A stretch of 38,869 bases of DNA from a virus: positions 1 through 38,869 of IMG/VR virus record IMGVR_UViG_3300025889_000321, one strand, 5' to 3'. Shown here piece by piece: positions 8,083 through 16,496 of the stretch (positions are counted from its first letter, which is position 1; each line of letters opens with the position of its first letter). The notes below the pieces were generated by a model that did no database searches, had not been told where the DNA came from, and worked only from the letters and a program-made list of their open reading frames with translations. A program made the translations under genes and the position numbers.

Positions 8083-8600
8083 TATCTTGCTCTCATTCTA
8101 CCACTTCGCCATAAGACAGTAATTGCTTTTCCTGCCTCACGCAATAAAGCGTTTCTTTGTCTAGTAGTATCTCTAATAGCCATTTTTATAAATGGAATAA
8201 TAGGAGTTCCTTTTTTACCAATAGCTTGTTGTACTACATAAGGATTAATATCGTGCCTTTTAGCCCAACCCTCTAATGCTTTTATTGGTGGATAATGAGG
8301 CTTACTTCTACTAAATGGTGGAGATAATCTATAATTTTTATCTTTAAAGCCATGAACATAAGTACTATGTGGTGCTCGTGAATAAATATCAACGCCATTA
8401 GGTAATCTACCTACATCAGCTAATCTTTTGAAACCTATACCTTTTTTTAAATCTCCTAAATCTTCTGGTGCTAATTGTTTAGCTCTATCTGCAACTAAAG
8501 CACCCGTAAGGTCCATATATCTTCTTAATGGAAAGTAAGTTAAGTTATGCATATCTATTCTTTTTCTTAACTTATTTGCACCAATTACTCTTATTTGCAT
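8082..8600 (-). CDS. HK97 gp10-like neck / tail completion protein
   Basis: 172 residues, basic. 'ALVADRAKQLAPEDLGDLKKGIGFKRLADV' (about 33-62) and 'YVHGFKDKNYRLSPPFSRSKPHYPP' (about 80-105), with the 'IPFIKMAIRDTTRQ' C-terminal helix, are typical of the gp10 family, which forms part of the head-tail joint. It is the first minus-strand gene after the plus-strand insertion at 8845-9219, so it is separated from its partner connector at 9220-9852 by that island. Confidence 0.78.
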   Translation of the reverse strand: MQIRVIGANKLRKRIDMHNLTYFPLRRYMDLTGALVADRAKQLAPEDLGDLKKGIGFKRLADVGRLPNGVDIYSRAPHSTYVHGFKDKNYRLSPPFSRSKPHYPPIKALEGWAKRHDINPYVVQQAIGKKGTPIIPFIKMAIRDTTRQRNALLREAGKAITVLWRSGRMRAR

Positions 8601-8632
8601 TTGTCCTACTTCTTTGAGATAATATGATTTTT

Positions 8633-8660
8633 AGAGTTTTCTTCTAAAAAACTCTTTATT
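8633..8660. terminator. AT-rich hairpin in divergent intergenic region
   Basis: AGAGTTTT and AAAACTCT form an 8-bp stem around a 7-base loop, followed on the plus strand by TTTATTTATG. It lies just upstream of the minus-strand gp10-like gene and ahead of the plus-strand element at 8672. It could be a weak terminator or part of the minus-strand leader. The U-tract is interrupted, so confidence is low. Confidence 0.4.
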
Positions 8661-8671
8661 TATGCTCTAAC

Positions 8672-8715
8672 TACCATGAGATTGCCCTCTCTCGTTAGTA
8701 AAAATCATTCTGGTA
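8672..8715 (+). promoter_or_regulatory. Family B intergenic element, copy 1 (plus orientation)
   Basis: TACCA and TGGTA (8672, 8711) bracket 'GAGATTGCCCTCTCTCGTTAG' (as two halves) and 'TAAAAATCATTCTGG'. It aligns with minus-oriented copies at 16985, 20957 and 23004 (CTCTCGTTAG/GTAG, CATTCTGG, GGTA-TAA). It points toward the plus-strand gene at 8845. The repeated TTCTGGTA(T/C) end resembles an extended -10. Whether it is a promoter, an operator or a folded leader is open. Confidence 0.6.
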
Positions 8716-8782
8716 CTAAGTGTAACACATAGAATTACCATAGATATTGAGTAAATTTTTTAAGATTTTTTTTAAAAAGAAG

Positions 8783-8839
8783 TTGGTTTATCGAGAACAC
8801 AAGCATAATATATAAGTATGTTAGATAATAAAAAAGGAG
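8783..8839 (+). promoter_or_regulatory. Family A promoter and conserved leader, copy 1
   Basis: A -35 TTGGTT (8783-8788), a 17-base spacer containing TATCGAGAACAC, and a -10 TAATAT (8806-8811) are followed by the leader TATGTTAGATAATAA and AAGGAG. The same arrangement occurs at 31202 (plus), and at 20158, 24632 and 27816 (minus). The ATG inside the leader is not the start codon: the same leader upstream of 20123 is out of frame with its gene. Confidence 0.75.
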
Positions 8840-8844
8840 TTAAA

Positions 8845-9219
8845 ATGACATATTATCAAAGAGTAAAAGCATTTAGAGATAACCAACAAGTATTATTAGA
8901 TGATTTCTTAGCAGAAGTTGTTGCTACAGGTATTATTACAAAATCAACTGATAATAATTCTACTAACAGAAATAAAGTTTATTTTCAATTTATTGCTAAT
9001 AAATTTAATAAAAAAACTGTAAATAGTTTCAAAGACCATATTGTTAAATTAGAAGAAAAATTAGCTAAAGCTGATAATGAAATGGAAAAAGATTTATATA
9101 AAGAAATAATTTTAGAAACTAAATACAATGTGCGTTTTTGGAATATTGCAAAACCATTATTTGAAGCTGATAGAAAATTAGAGCAAGTTAAATATTTTGC
9201 AAGTAAAAATAATAGATAA
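8845..9219 (+). CDS. Plus-strand hypothetical protein inserted in the structural operon
   Basis: 124 residues from ATG 8845 (AAGGAG seven bases upstream), starting MTYYQRVKAFRDNQQVLLDD. It is helical, basic and lysine-rich, with an Asn/Ser-rich loop near 32-40 and no membrane segment or cysteine. It has its own family A promoter and lies between two connector genes that are normally adjacent. Its stop is one base from the stop of the converging gene at 9220. I do not recognise it. An early-expressed small regulator or host-takeover protein is a reasonable guess from promoter type and placement. Confidence 0.8.
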   Translation: MTYYQRVKAFRDNQQVLLDDFLAEVVATGIITKSTDNNSTNRNKVYFQFIANKFNKKTVNSFKDHIVKLEEKLAKADNEMEKDLYKEIILETKYNVRFWNIAKPLFEADRKLEQVKYFASKNNR

Positions 9220-9852
9220 TTATAAAACTTGTCCTGTAAGAGATAATCTACGATAACCTTTTAGCATTTCTTTTGCGTCAGGGTCAAACTTATTAAATAG
9301 TTCTACTGTACCTGTACTTTCGTTTCCAAATACATTAAATGGTGTATCTTTTCTTTTCCATATTCTTGTAGCTTGTATTACGCAAGCCTCAACAACTGCG
9401 TCTGGTACTGCAGTCCAGCCCCAAAGTCCTGTTATCTTAATATTTTTATTTATTAATGGCTCAAATCTTTCTGATGAACGAGTTTCCAATATTCTCATTT
9501 CAGTAAAAGGATGATAATTAGTTCCTTTTTCTAGTATTGGATTAAGTGGTCTTAGATAAAAATCTGTATCTAATGTAAGTGTTGTATCATAAGTTCCATC
9601 ATCTGTTGTATCTAGTTCTACTGTTAGCGAAGTAGTAGTACTAAGGTCAGGAATGTCAATGAATACAGTACTAATAGGATTAAAGTATTTAACTGTTGCT
9701 GATTCATCTTGATAAAACCTCCTTTGGCAATATCTATCGATTAATCTAGAACTTGCGTCAATTGCTCTATCAATATTGTCATCTTGAGCAGTTCCAGATA
9801 AACCTAGCCTAGCTTTAAATTCAGTCTTATCTACATACTGCTCGTGAGCCAT
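9220..9852 (-). CDS. Head-tail connector (gp6-like adaptor)
   Basis: 210 residues. 'YVDKTEFKARLGLSGTAQDDNIDRAIDASSRLIDRYCQRRFY' (1-45, as segments) is the signature helical start of phage head-tail adaptors of the gp6/QLRG type, followed by a beta domain ('LTVELDTTDDGTYDTTLTLDTDFYL') and a C-terminal helix bundle ('VPDAVVEACVIQATRIWKR'). These form the ring below the portal. It follows the capsid gene and a small protein, the expected order. Confidence 0.8.
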   Translation of the reverse strand: MAHEQYVDKTEFKARLGLSGTAQDDNIDRAIDASSRLIDRYCQRRFYQDESATVKYFNPISTVFIDIPDLSTTTSLTVELDTTDDGTYDTTLTLDTDFYLRPLNPILEKGTNYHPFTEMRILETRSSERFEPLINKNIKITGLWGWTAVPDAVVEACVIQATRIWKRKDTPFNVFGNESTGTVELFNKFDPDAKEMLKGYRRLSLTGQVL

Positions 9853-9859
9853 TTAAAAC

Positions 9860-10057
9860 CTACTTAGCTTTATTTTCTACTGGTTCTTTAGCTTTTGTTG
9901 ATTTAGTTGGTTTCCATTTTTTAGCTTGTAGGTCAGATATTTCTTTTCCTGCTCTTACAAGTAATTTACCTTTAGCCCAACCTTTTGGCAATCCGCCATT
10001 AACACCTTCAGCGATTTCGCCCTCTTCGTTTTGCCATAAATCTTTTTTAACTATCAT
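9860..10057 (-). CDS. Small head-module protein
   Basis: 65 residues from ATG 10057, chosen because AAAGGAGAAAAA lies directly upstream. An upstream in-frame ATG at 10120 would force translation through a 12-bp hairpin at 10079-10107 and has only a weak ribosome site. Sequence: 'MIVKKDLWQNEEGEIAEG', then 'LPKGWAKGKLLVRAGKEISD' and a lysine-rich tail. The motif 'g-l-a-GkGk-l-a--g-eis--da' is common in small proteins between capsid and connector genes. Possibly a head-tail accessory protein; function unproven. Confidence 0.65.
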   Translation of the reverse strand: MIVKKDLWQNEEGEIAEGVNGGLPKGWAKGKLLVRAGKEISDLQAKKWKPTKSTKAKEPVENKAK

Positions 10058-10078
10058 TTTTTCTCCTTTAGCTTGTCC

Positions 10079-10107
10079 CTCACTCCTCTTTATATAAGAA
10101 GAGTGAG
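10079..10107 (-). promoter_or_regulatory. 12-bp hairpin after the capsid gene
   Basis: CTCACTCCTCTT (10079-10090) pairs with AAGAAGAGTGAG (10096-10107), with one G-U pair on the minus-strand RNA and a five-base loop. No U-tract follows in the minus direction, so it is not a classical terminator. A stem just 3' of the capsid gene could protect that mRNA or attenuate downstream expression; this is inference. Confidence 0.55.
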
Positions 10108-10133
10108 AAACTAAAGCCATAATTACCTTTTAA

Positions 10134-11384
10134 TTAAAAGTTAGTAATTGAACAGAAAGCAGTTGGACGATAGATTGCGAAACCTAATCGTAAGCTAGCT
10201 TTCATCATTACTTTATCTTTTGTAAAGAAATCTGAGTGGCTATCTGACATAGCAACATCAATTCCTTGTCTAGTAATAATATGTGCTGAAACACCACCGC
10301 CGAAGTTTCCGACTAATGCTGTTCCTGCTGAAATTGCAGTTGTTGGTACAACTGGAACTCCCCAAAGACTTGCTTGAGGTGCACCATTGAACATACCTGC
10401 TCCCATAAATAATGGGTTCAAAGCACCAGAAGTTGTAACTGCGTTTACTTCTGTAACAATGTCATACCAATCACTTGGGTGCATTAATATTGCGTCAGGC
10501 TCTACGAAAGCATCTTTTCTGATTTCAGTAATTGCTTGATAAACTTGACCAATTCTCTTCAAATTTCCTGCGAATGCAGAATAATCGAAAGTATTGATAC
10601 CTGATTTGTTTAATACACCTTCAATATTTGGTGCAGAACCGTCACCGTTCAATAATTCAGAATCTAGTCTAAGGTTAAGCATTGTTCTTAATCTTGAGTC
10701 TAGATATCCTTGTACTGCTGTAACATCTGCTAATAATTCTTCTGTAACTGGAATAGAAACACCGAATTTTCTTATTTCTTCAGTTCTTTCAGTCATAGCT
10801 AGAGCTGATTCTCCAAAAGCGCTTGCCTCTGCTACTTCAGCTGCGTTATTTGTGAAAGTTGTTTCTTCCAAATACTTGTATTGATATTGGTCTGTTTGTA
10901 ATACAGAGAACAAATCAATAACACTATTAGGATTTCTTAAAGCAGTAGGAACGATAAGGTCAGAACGTACAACTCGTGGTGGATAGGCAGAGCCCTCATC
11001 AACGAGTGTCTTTGATTCTAAAATTGGGTTCCATTTTACTTCTGAAGTAACATTTTTCATTCCATCATTAATGAAAGATTGAACTGCTTTACTCTCATGA
11101 AATTTTTGTGCAACAGTTTTATTATCTTCTGCTACTTCTTCATGAATAGGTAAAGCTTTTACTTCTTTTCCAGCTTCAACTTCAACCTCAAGTCTTTCAA
11201 CTTGTGATTTATATTCTTGTTGTTCTTTAACTGTTTTTGCTAATGTTTCCATTTCTTCGTTTCTTTGTACCCAAGCTTCTTTTTGCTCGTGTGTCATTTC
11301 TTCGAAGTTATGAGTTTTAGCCTCTGTTAAAGCAGCCTCTCGAAGTTCTTGGAGCCTTTTTTTATTGACTTCTAATTCAGCCAT
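10134..11384 (-). CDS. Major capsid protein, HK97 fold
   Basis: 416 residues. Residues 1-85 form a charged coiled coil ('KRLQELREAALTEAKTHNFEEMTHEQKEAW' in segments), the delta/scaffold domain that the prohead protease removes. The remainder has HK97 features: 'LRNPNSVIDLFSVLQTD', 'EVAEASAFGESALAMTERTEEIRKFGVSIPVTEELLAD' (E-loop and spine region) and 'DAILMHPSDWYDIVTEVN'. It lies just after the protease gene, the standard order. TAGGAGATAAAA precedes the ATG. Confidence 0.93.
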   Translation of the reverse strand: MAELEVNKKRLQELREAALTEAKTHNFEEMTHEQKEAWVQRNEEMETLAKTVKEQQEYKSQVERLEVEVEAGKEVKALPIHEEVAEDNKTVAQKFHESKAVQSFINDGMKNVTSEVKWNPILESKTLVDEGSAYPPRVVRSDLIVPTALRNPNSVIDLFSVLQTDQYQYKYLEETTFTNNAAEVAEASAFGESALAMTERTEEIRKFGVSIPVTEELLADVTAVQGYLDSRLRTMLNLRLDSELLNGDGSAPNIEGVLNKSGINTFDYSAFAGNLKRIGQVYQAITEIRKDAFVEPDAILMHPSDWYDIVTEVNAVTTSGALNPLFMGAGMFNGAPQASLWGVPVVPTTAISAGTALVGNFGGGVSAHIITRQGIDVAMSDSHSDFFTKDKVMMKASLRLGFAIYRPTAFCSITNF

Positions 11385-11393
11385 TTTTATCTC

Positions 11394-12368
11394 CTATATT
11401 TCCGAAGTTTCTGCCAAGATACGCATTGTATCTGCAAAAACCTCATTTGCTTTTACTCTATTGTCCTTAACTTCTTCTGACAAACCTGCGTTCAATAAGT
11501 CATCAATGTCTTGAAAGATTGCGTTCAATTTTTCTTGCAATTCCATTAATGCGTCAGCAGAACTAGGACTTAGTTTTTTGTCTTTCTCTAAGCGTAAGGC
11601 AGTAAGCTCCTTAGCTCTAGTTAATACTGTAAAAACATCATTTAGAGATGTTTCTACTTCTTCAACGAAAGTTTGACCACTTTCATTTGAAACCTCTTTA
11701 CTTTTAGCCATTTCATATTCATTATGTGTAGAACATGGCATATAAATTAAATTTCCGTCTTCATCTTCGTGTGTATGAGTTCCAGAACATTCTAATTCTT
11801 CTGCTCTATCTCTTGCCTCATCTAAAGTAGTAAATTCATCTGTACCTACTTCAGCTTTTAAATCTTTTTCATCAGCTTTTTCTTTAGCTTTTTCTTTATT
11901 TGCTTTAATAGCCATTGTGTAAGTTTCTTGATTAGCACCTACTAATACTGGACTTACTTCCCATACTTTTACATCTTTTAAATATCTTACTTCTTGACTT
12001 TCGCCACTATCTTTTGTAAATGTTCCTACTTCTGAATCTAATACTTCAAAACCAAAAGACCATTGTTGTAAATCTCCCATAGCTTTAACTGTTTCATAAG
12101 CTTCTTTTCCTGCGTCTGTATTCATATTAAATTCGCCTACAAACTTAGCGTTATTATCATCTTGTACGATTTTTCCTTTACCAATTGGCTTAGCCCAATC
12201 ATGAGCCCAAACCATTGTTACGCCTTTTTCTCCATAGCCACTTCTAATTGACTTTGGTACGACTACATCATTATCGCTATCTATTGTATTAAATACGCTA
12301 AAAACTGCTTCAACTTTTCCCTCTACATCGCTTGGGATAATTGACTCAATTGTTTTAAACTCTTTCAT
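11394..12368 (-). CDS. HK97-type prohead protease (S78/U35) with zinc-site-like C-terminus
   Basis: 324 residues. The protease domain occupies about 1-160: His56 in 'TMVWAHDWAKP', Ser104 in 'QQWSFGFEV' and Glu137 in 'VWEVSPVLVGAN' match the His/Ser/Glu pattern of this family. It would trim the capsid delta domain during maturation. Residues 160-324 are an extra acidic region containing Cys194, His198, His200, Cys212 and His215 ('ECSGTHTHEDEDG', 'MPCSTH'), a plausible zinc site, then a helical tail. The 324-residue length exceeds the ~200 usual for the protease alone, so the tail may act as a scaffold. Confidence 0.88.
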   Translation of the reverse strand: MKEFKTIESIIPSDVEGKVEAVFSVFNTIDSDNDVVVPKSIRSGYGEKGVTMVWAHDWAKPIGKGKIVQDDNNAKFVGEFNMNTDAGKEAYETVKAMGDLQQWSFGFEVLDSEVGTFTKDSGESQEVRYLKDVKVWEVSPVLVGANQETYTMAIKANKEKAKEKADEKDLKAEVGTDEFTTLDEARDRAEELECSGTHTHEDEDGNLIYMPCSTHNEYEMAKSKEVSNESGQTFVEEVETSLNDVFTVLTRAKELTALRLEKDKKLSPSSADALMELQEKLNAIFQDIDDLLNAGLSEEVKDNRVKANEVFADTMRILAETSEI

Positions 12369-13705
12369 CTGCGTCTTCTATTCCTTTTTCTATGGTATAT
12401 TGTATCACATCTGCAATTGACAACAAGGTTTGCAGGAGCACCAAAAGAGCTATCGCCAGGATATTTCATCTTGTATCCTCCTACTGTGAACAATTGCTCA
12501 TAATTTACTCTAGCATTATCAACTGCTCTATGTGGGTCTCGAACTAAATTATCTCTACGAGTAATCCATTGTTTTTCTACTGGAACACCACTTCTTTTTA
12601 CTGCTTGTTCTTTTCCAAATTGTGCTAAGACTTGTGCCTCTGTTCTTGCAATAGTATTACTTCTTCCTAATCTTTGTAATCCAAATCTATTGCTTACTTC
12701 AGATTGAACATAATCTGCTAAATCTTGTCCTATTAAACCTAATTCACTTCCTTTATCAAATCCTACTCTTAATGCAACATTTAATCTTTTCTTAGTTGTC
12801 TTAGCTAATTCAGGCATAATTGTATCTAATCTATTAGTAACAAATTCTATTGCCTCTTTATTTCTTGTCATAGGCTCAATAGGAAAAACTGTATTTGAGT
12901 TTCTTAATCTAAAAAATCCACCTGTAATAACTTCCATACGAGGTTTTCTTTGTCTTCCTGCAATAATATCTTCATCTCTATTTTTAATTTGTTCTGGTAA
13001 TAAAGTTTCTATTTGTGCATAAGCAAAGTCAGTCATTAATGATAAATACATTTCATATAAATCTGCTTTCCAATCTGCAGTTATCTTATCAATAATTAAA
13101 CTTGCACCTGCTCCAATACCAATAATTGTTGGTGGATTATTCTTAAAATAAGTATTTATTTCTCTTTCTAAATTTTTAAATAATTGAAAATATTCTAAAG
13201 TTAATTGATAGTCCCATTTAGATAATAAAGCGTCATATTGTTTCCATAAAATAGTTTTAGTTTCTTCACTTTCAAATTCTCCTGCAAATATTTCATCATT
13301 TAAGTCTAAAATTGCATTTCTTCTTTTTATTAACTCTAGAGCAGATGATACTTTTTCATCTCTTGCATTCATTGCCCTTACTAACTTTTGGCTCCAACTT
13401 CTTCCTGCGTTTCCTCCCCATAAAGCCCAAGCTATTCTTCCATTACTTGGATAGCCATCTTCTCCTGGTGACCAACCTTGACCTGCTTTATCACTTTCGT
13501 GTCTTGGAAAATATTTAGCAATATGTCTTACTTTTTCTGCACCTGCAGTTGTATTATTTAAAATATATCTTGCTGAATTCCTACCAACAGAAGTACCACC
13601 TCTGCCATATTCTTTTACCCAATCTAGACCTCTCCTAGCTTCTTCTTTAGCACCTTTAGGAATTGTAAAATCTAAATCGTCGTAAGGTCCTTTAAAATTC
13701 TCCAC
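12365..13705 (-). CDS. MuF-like head morphogenesis protein
   Basis: 446 residues. The C-terminus has the SPP1 gp7/MuF signature: 'DPHRAVDNARVNYEQLF' (about 390-406), 'YPGDSSFGAP' and 'VNCRC' (430-433). The N-terminal ~115 residues form a separate conserved domain ('EEARRGLDWVKEYGRGGTSVG', 'HESDKAGQGWSPGEDGYPSNG', 'IAWALWGGNAGRSW') that I know from MuF or portal proteins of marine and actinobacterial phages. MuF proteins are minor head components associated with the portal. It overlaps the portal gene by 14 bases. Confidence 0.82.
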   Translation of the reverse strand: MENFKGPYDDLDFTIPKGAKEEARRGLDWVKEYGRGGTSVGRNSARYILNNTTAGAEKVRHIAKYFPRHESDKAGQGWSPGEDGYPSNGRIAWALWGGNAGRSWSQKLVRAMNARDEKVSSALELIKRRNAILDLNDEIFAGEFESEETKTILWKQYDALLSKWDYQLTLEYFQLFKNLEREINTYFKNNPPTIIGIGAGASLIIDKITADWKADLYEMYLSLMTDFAYAQIETLLPEQIKNRDEDIIAGRQRKPRMEVITGGFFRLRNSNTVFPIEPMTRNKEAIEFVTNRLDTIMPELAKTTKKRLNVALRVGFDKGSELGLIGQDLADYVQSEVSNRFGLQRLGRSNTIARTEAQVLAQFGKEQAVKRSGVPVEKQWITRRDNLVRDPHRAVDNARVNYEQLFTVGGYKMKYPGDSSFGAPANLVVNCRCDTIYHRKRNRRRR

Positions 13706-15188
13706 TATAAGCGTTCTCTCCGAATCTATGTATTTGTTCTAATCTAGCTTTTGCTAATTCTTCAGTAGGATAACAACCTAGAAGTCTATTTGTATCTTCT
13801 GAATAAACACAATACTCGCCATTTTCTTCTCTAATTACTTTTATTTCTAAATCATTTTCAAAACTAGATAATTCAATAACTTCTTGATTTGGTATTTCTT
13901 GTACTGCAGTAAATGTTCCTAATTCATCTTTTGGAACTGCTACTTTATTATTAGGCATTAAATAAACATCATCATTTTCATCTGTATCTAATCCTATTGC
14001 TCTTCTTGCCTCGCCAATAGTCATTATTCCTGCATTAACACCAACTGCTAATCTTCTATACATATCATCTTCATCTTGCTGTAACGCTCTTACATCTGAA
14101 AAGTCATAATAAGCCTCTTGATATTGTTCTGTATGAAAATCTACATTTAATAATTGATGAGTTAATTCTTGTCCTATCATTCTCCATAATGGTATTAATT
14201 TATTTTCAGTAAAATACTCTCTTAATTGTTTTGCATTAGAATAAGTTGCTCTATCTAATCCTGCACCTAATCCTGCTAATATTGCAGGTACTCCTAATAC
14301 TGCTGATATTCTTTCTTCTGATATATGTCTTAATTTTCCTATATCTAATTCACTTGGACTAAATGACATTTTTTCTACAGACATAGCACCACTAAGTACT
14401 AAAGGCATTCCTTTGTTTTGACCTGCTACTTTTTGTTGATAAGTTTTTACAATTTGTTCAGCTTCTTCACTAGTTGGTCCATATCCGTCCTTTGGACTAA
14501 TAATTACACTTGGAACACCGCTATTAGCTAATAATGCAGTTGCTAATTGACCTGCTGATTCATCGCCATATATTTCTCTTAATACTGACTTTAAAGGACT
14601 AAAACCTCTTTTATGATTAGTTGGGTCTAATCCTAATCGTAAATGTATAATATCTTCTTTCATTATGATTGTTAAGCCGTTCTTTTCAGTTTCATATTCA
14701 TAATGAGTTATCAAATCTTCTTTAGTACCTTTTGGAGTTACTAAGTTAGGCATTAAAGGATAAAGTGCTACTACTTGTCCTGATTCATTCTTTTGTTTTA
14801 ATAAATAGGCATCTCCAAATACATGCATAGCATTTATTATGTATTGTTGTATTACATCTCCTGACATATAAGGATTAGGTCTTTTCATCAATATTTCAAA
14901 TGGATGATTATAAATAACTTCCATTTCATTATCTTGGTTATAAGTTTTAACTAATAAAGAGGCTTCAGAAAATGAAACTCCTAAAGTTTGTAAACATGCA
15001 ACAACTGCTGAATTAGATTGTCCATTACCAATATTATTAACATCAAATTCTCCTGCACGCGTATTAAAGCCCCATATAAAACTGTTTTGTCCGTATATTC
15101 CTACATCATCTCTAAAAAAATTATAATATTTTTCTTCTTGATTATTTCTTCCAAATATTATTTCGCTTAATTTTCTTCTCTCTGCCAT
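13692..15188 (-). CDS. Portal protein, HK97 gp3 family
   Basis: 498 residues. Recognisable segments are 'NSAVVACLQTLGVSFSEASLLV' (about 60-80), 'HPFEILMKRPNPYMSGDVIQQYII', 'EDIIHLRLGLDPTNHKRGFSPLKSVLREI' and 'ISEERISAVLGVPAILAGLGAGLDRATYSNAKQLREYF', all diagnostic of the HK97-type portal. It forms the dodecameric DNA entry ring. TerL is upstream and MuF, protease and capsid downstream, the classical order. The C-terminal ~80 residues are acidic and variable. Ribosome site: AAGGAGTAAAAATGG. Confidence 0.93.
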   Translation of the reverse strand: MAERRKLSEIIFGRNNQEEKYYNFFRDDVGIYGQNSFIWGFNTRAGEFDVNNIGNGQSNSAVVACLQTLGVSFSEASLLVKTYNQDNEMEVIYNHPFEILMKRPNPYMSGDVIQQYIINAMHVFGDAYLLKQKNESGQVVALYPLMPNLVTPKGTKEDLITHYEYETEKNGLTIIMKEDIIHLRLGLDPTNHKRGFSPLKSVLREIYGDESAGQLATALLANSGVPSVIISPKDGYGPTSEEAEQIVKTYQQKVAGQNKGMPLVLSGAMSVEKMSFSPSELDIGKLRHISEERISAVLGVPAILAGLGAGLDRATYSNAKQLREYFTENKLIPLWRMIGQELTHQLLNVDFHTEQYQEAYYDFSDVRALQQDEDDMYRRLAVGVNAGIMTIGEARRAIGLDTDENDDVYLMPNNKVAVPKDELGTFTAVQEIPNQEVIELSSFENDLEIKVIREENGEYCVYSEDTNRLLGCYPTEELAKARLEQIHRFGENAYSGEF

Positions 15189-15199
15189 TTTTACTCCTT

Positions 15200-15253
15200 A
15201 GTGGTTTTGATAGTAAGTGAACGCAACCCTAAGGTCTTACTATCGCCACCACT
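15200..15253 (-). promoter_or_regulatory. Long interrupted hairpin between terL and portal genes
   Basis: GATAGTAAG (15209-15217) pairs with CTTACTATC (15236-15244), and AGTGG (15200-15204) with CCACT (15249-15253) across a 4x4 internal loop. It fills nearly all of the terL-portal gap, ending just before the portal ribosome site. No U-tract follows, so RNA processing, translational control or packaging-related roles are all possible. Confidence 0.5.
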
Positions 15254-15254
15254 A

Positions 15255-16496
15255 CTAATATGCTTTATATCCAGTAGTGCCAATTGTTTCAGTTATTGCA
15301 TAAGCTAATGCGTCCACTTGGTCATCATGCTCTCCAACAGGAAACTGTAACAACTCTCTTTCCAAATCAGAATACCATAAAGCATTACGATTAAAAAACA
15401 CTTGTGCGCTTTCCATTTTAGCACCTAAAGGCAACGCTCTGCTGAATTTATCCTTATCTGGAGTTAATGGCTTAACTGGTAAGCCCTCTCTTTGAGCCAT
15501 TTGTATTAATGCTAGTTGATATCCTGCTTTTTCTATACCTACATATGCAGGTTTAAATTCATTATAGACTTTCCATAATAAAGGTAATATATCAGGTGCT
15601 TCTAATCTTGCTTTTTTAACATCGAGTACCAATAAGTCATTATCTTTTGTTTTACCAACTGTAACAATAGCAGTAAAGTCTGCACTTTCTTTGGTACTTG
15701 TAGCCAAATCCACAGTCGTAATAATTTGAATTTCATCTTTCGCAATTTTTTTCTCATTGATAAGAAAATAATCTCTATTGATTTCATAACCTATCTTATC
15801 ATATTCTTTTTCAGTAATACTTTCATAATAATGAAACCAATCAGGTTTTATTAATCCTTGCCCACTTTCAACAAATTGAGCCTCATATTCTTGGCTAAAT
15901 AAAAAACTTCCTATTTCTTCTTTAGCACTTAGTAACTCTTCTTTTGGTATAAATGGATTAGTATTTGTATGATATTGCCAAAAATTCCAATCTTTATTAG
16001 TTTCTGCTCTTTCTACTAATCTTGAAAACCAGTTAAAGCCTCTTGGTGTTGATATAAATAAAGCATGTCCTTGTTTTTCTGTTAATGTTGGTCTTATTAC
16101 TTCTGCCCATATTTCTTCTTTAATATAAGCGCACTCATCTAAAACTACAAAATCTAAACCTGCACCTCTTAACCTTTGAGGATTATCTCCTGACTTTATT
16201 TGGAGGCTACCTTTAGCAAATGTTATTAATTTTTGAGCCTCAAGTATTTCACAAGGCAAGTCTGCAACTATTTGTCTAAATTCTCTCCAACCCTCCATAG
16301 CCATAGGATAAGTTGGAGCTATCCACCAAACACGACCGCCTTGAAGTGCATATTTAATAGCCATTGCTATTCCAAGTCTTGTTTTGCCCCAACGCCTACC
16401 TGCAACTACAATTTTAAATCTTGTATTATCGTTTAATATCTCCTGCTGTTTTTCATGCAAGTCAGGAAGTTCAATAGTTAATTCTGGTCTGACCAT
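15255..16496 (-). CDS. terL: Terminase large subunit
   Basis: 413 residues. It is the packaging motor: an ATPase plus a nuclease that cuts the concatemer. Walker A is VVAGRRWGKT (30-39); Walker B is VVLDE (117-121), followed by the coupling motif 'LFISTPRG' (147-153). The RNase H-like nuclease has Asp263 in 'TVDLATST', 'ADFTAIVTVG' and the C-terminal 'DDQVDALAYA' (391-400). It overlaps terS by 19 bases. Confidence 0.95.
   Translation of the reverse strand: MVRPELTIELPDLHEKQQEILNDNTRFKIVVAGRRWGKTRLGIAMAIKYALQGGRVWWIAPTYPMAMEGWREFRQIVADLPCEILEAQKLITFAKGSLQIKSGDNPQRLRGAGLDFVVLDECAYIKEEIWAEVIRPTLTEKQGHALFISTPRGFNWFSRLVERAETNKDWNFWQYHTNTNPFIPKEELLSAKEEIGSFLFSQEYEAQFVESGQGLIKPDWFHYYESITEKEYDKIGYEINRDYFLINEKKIAKDEIQIITTVDLATSTKESADFTAIVTVGKTKDNDLLVLDVKKARLEAPDILPLLWKVYNEFKPAYVGIEKAGYQLALIQMAQREGLPVKPLTPDKDKFSRALPLGAKMESAQVFFNRNALWYSDLERELLQFPVGEHDDQVDALAYAITETIGTTGYKAY

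Noticed and set aside
8818-8844. ATG at 8818 as start of the plus-strand gene (and likewise ATG 31237)
   Set aside because: Both ATGs lie in the repeated leader TATGTTAGATAATAA; the same leader upstream of 20123 is out of frame and the copy at 24612 has no ATG. A ribosome site directly precedes 8845 and 31261 instead.
10058-10120. Start at 10120 for the small head-module gene
   Set aside because: It would place the capsid-distal hairpin inside the coding region and has a weaker ribosome site than ATG 10057.
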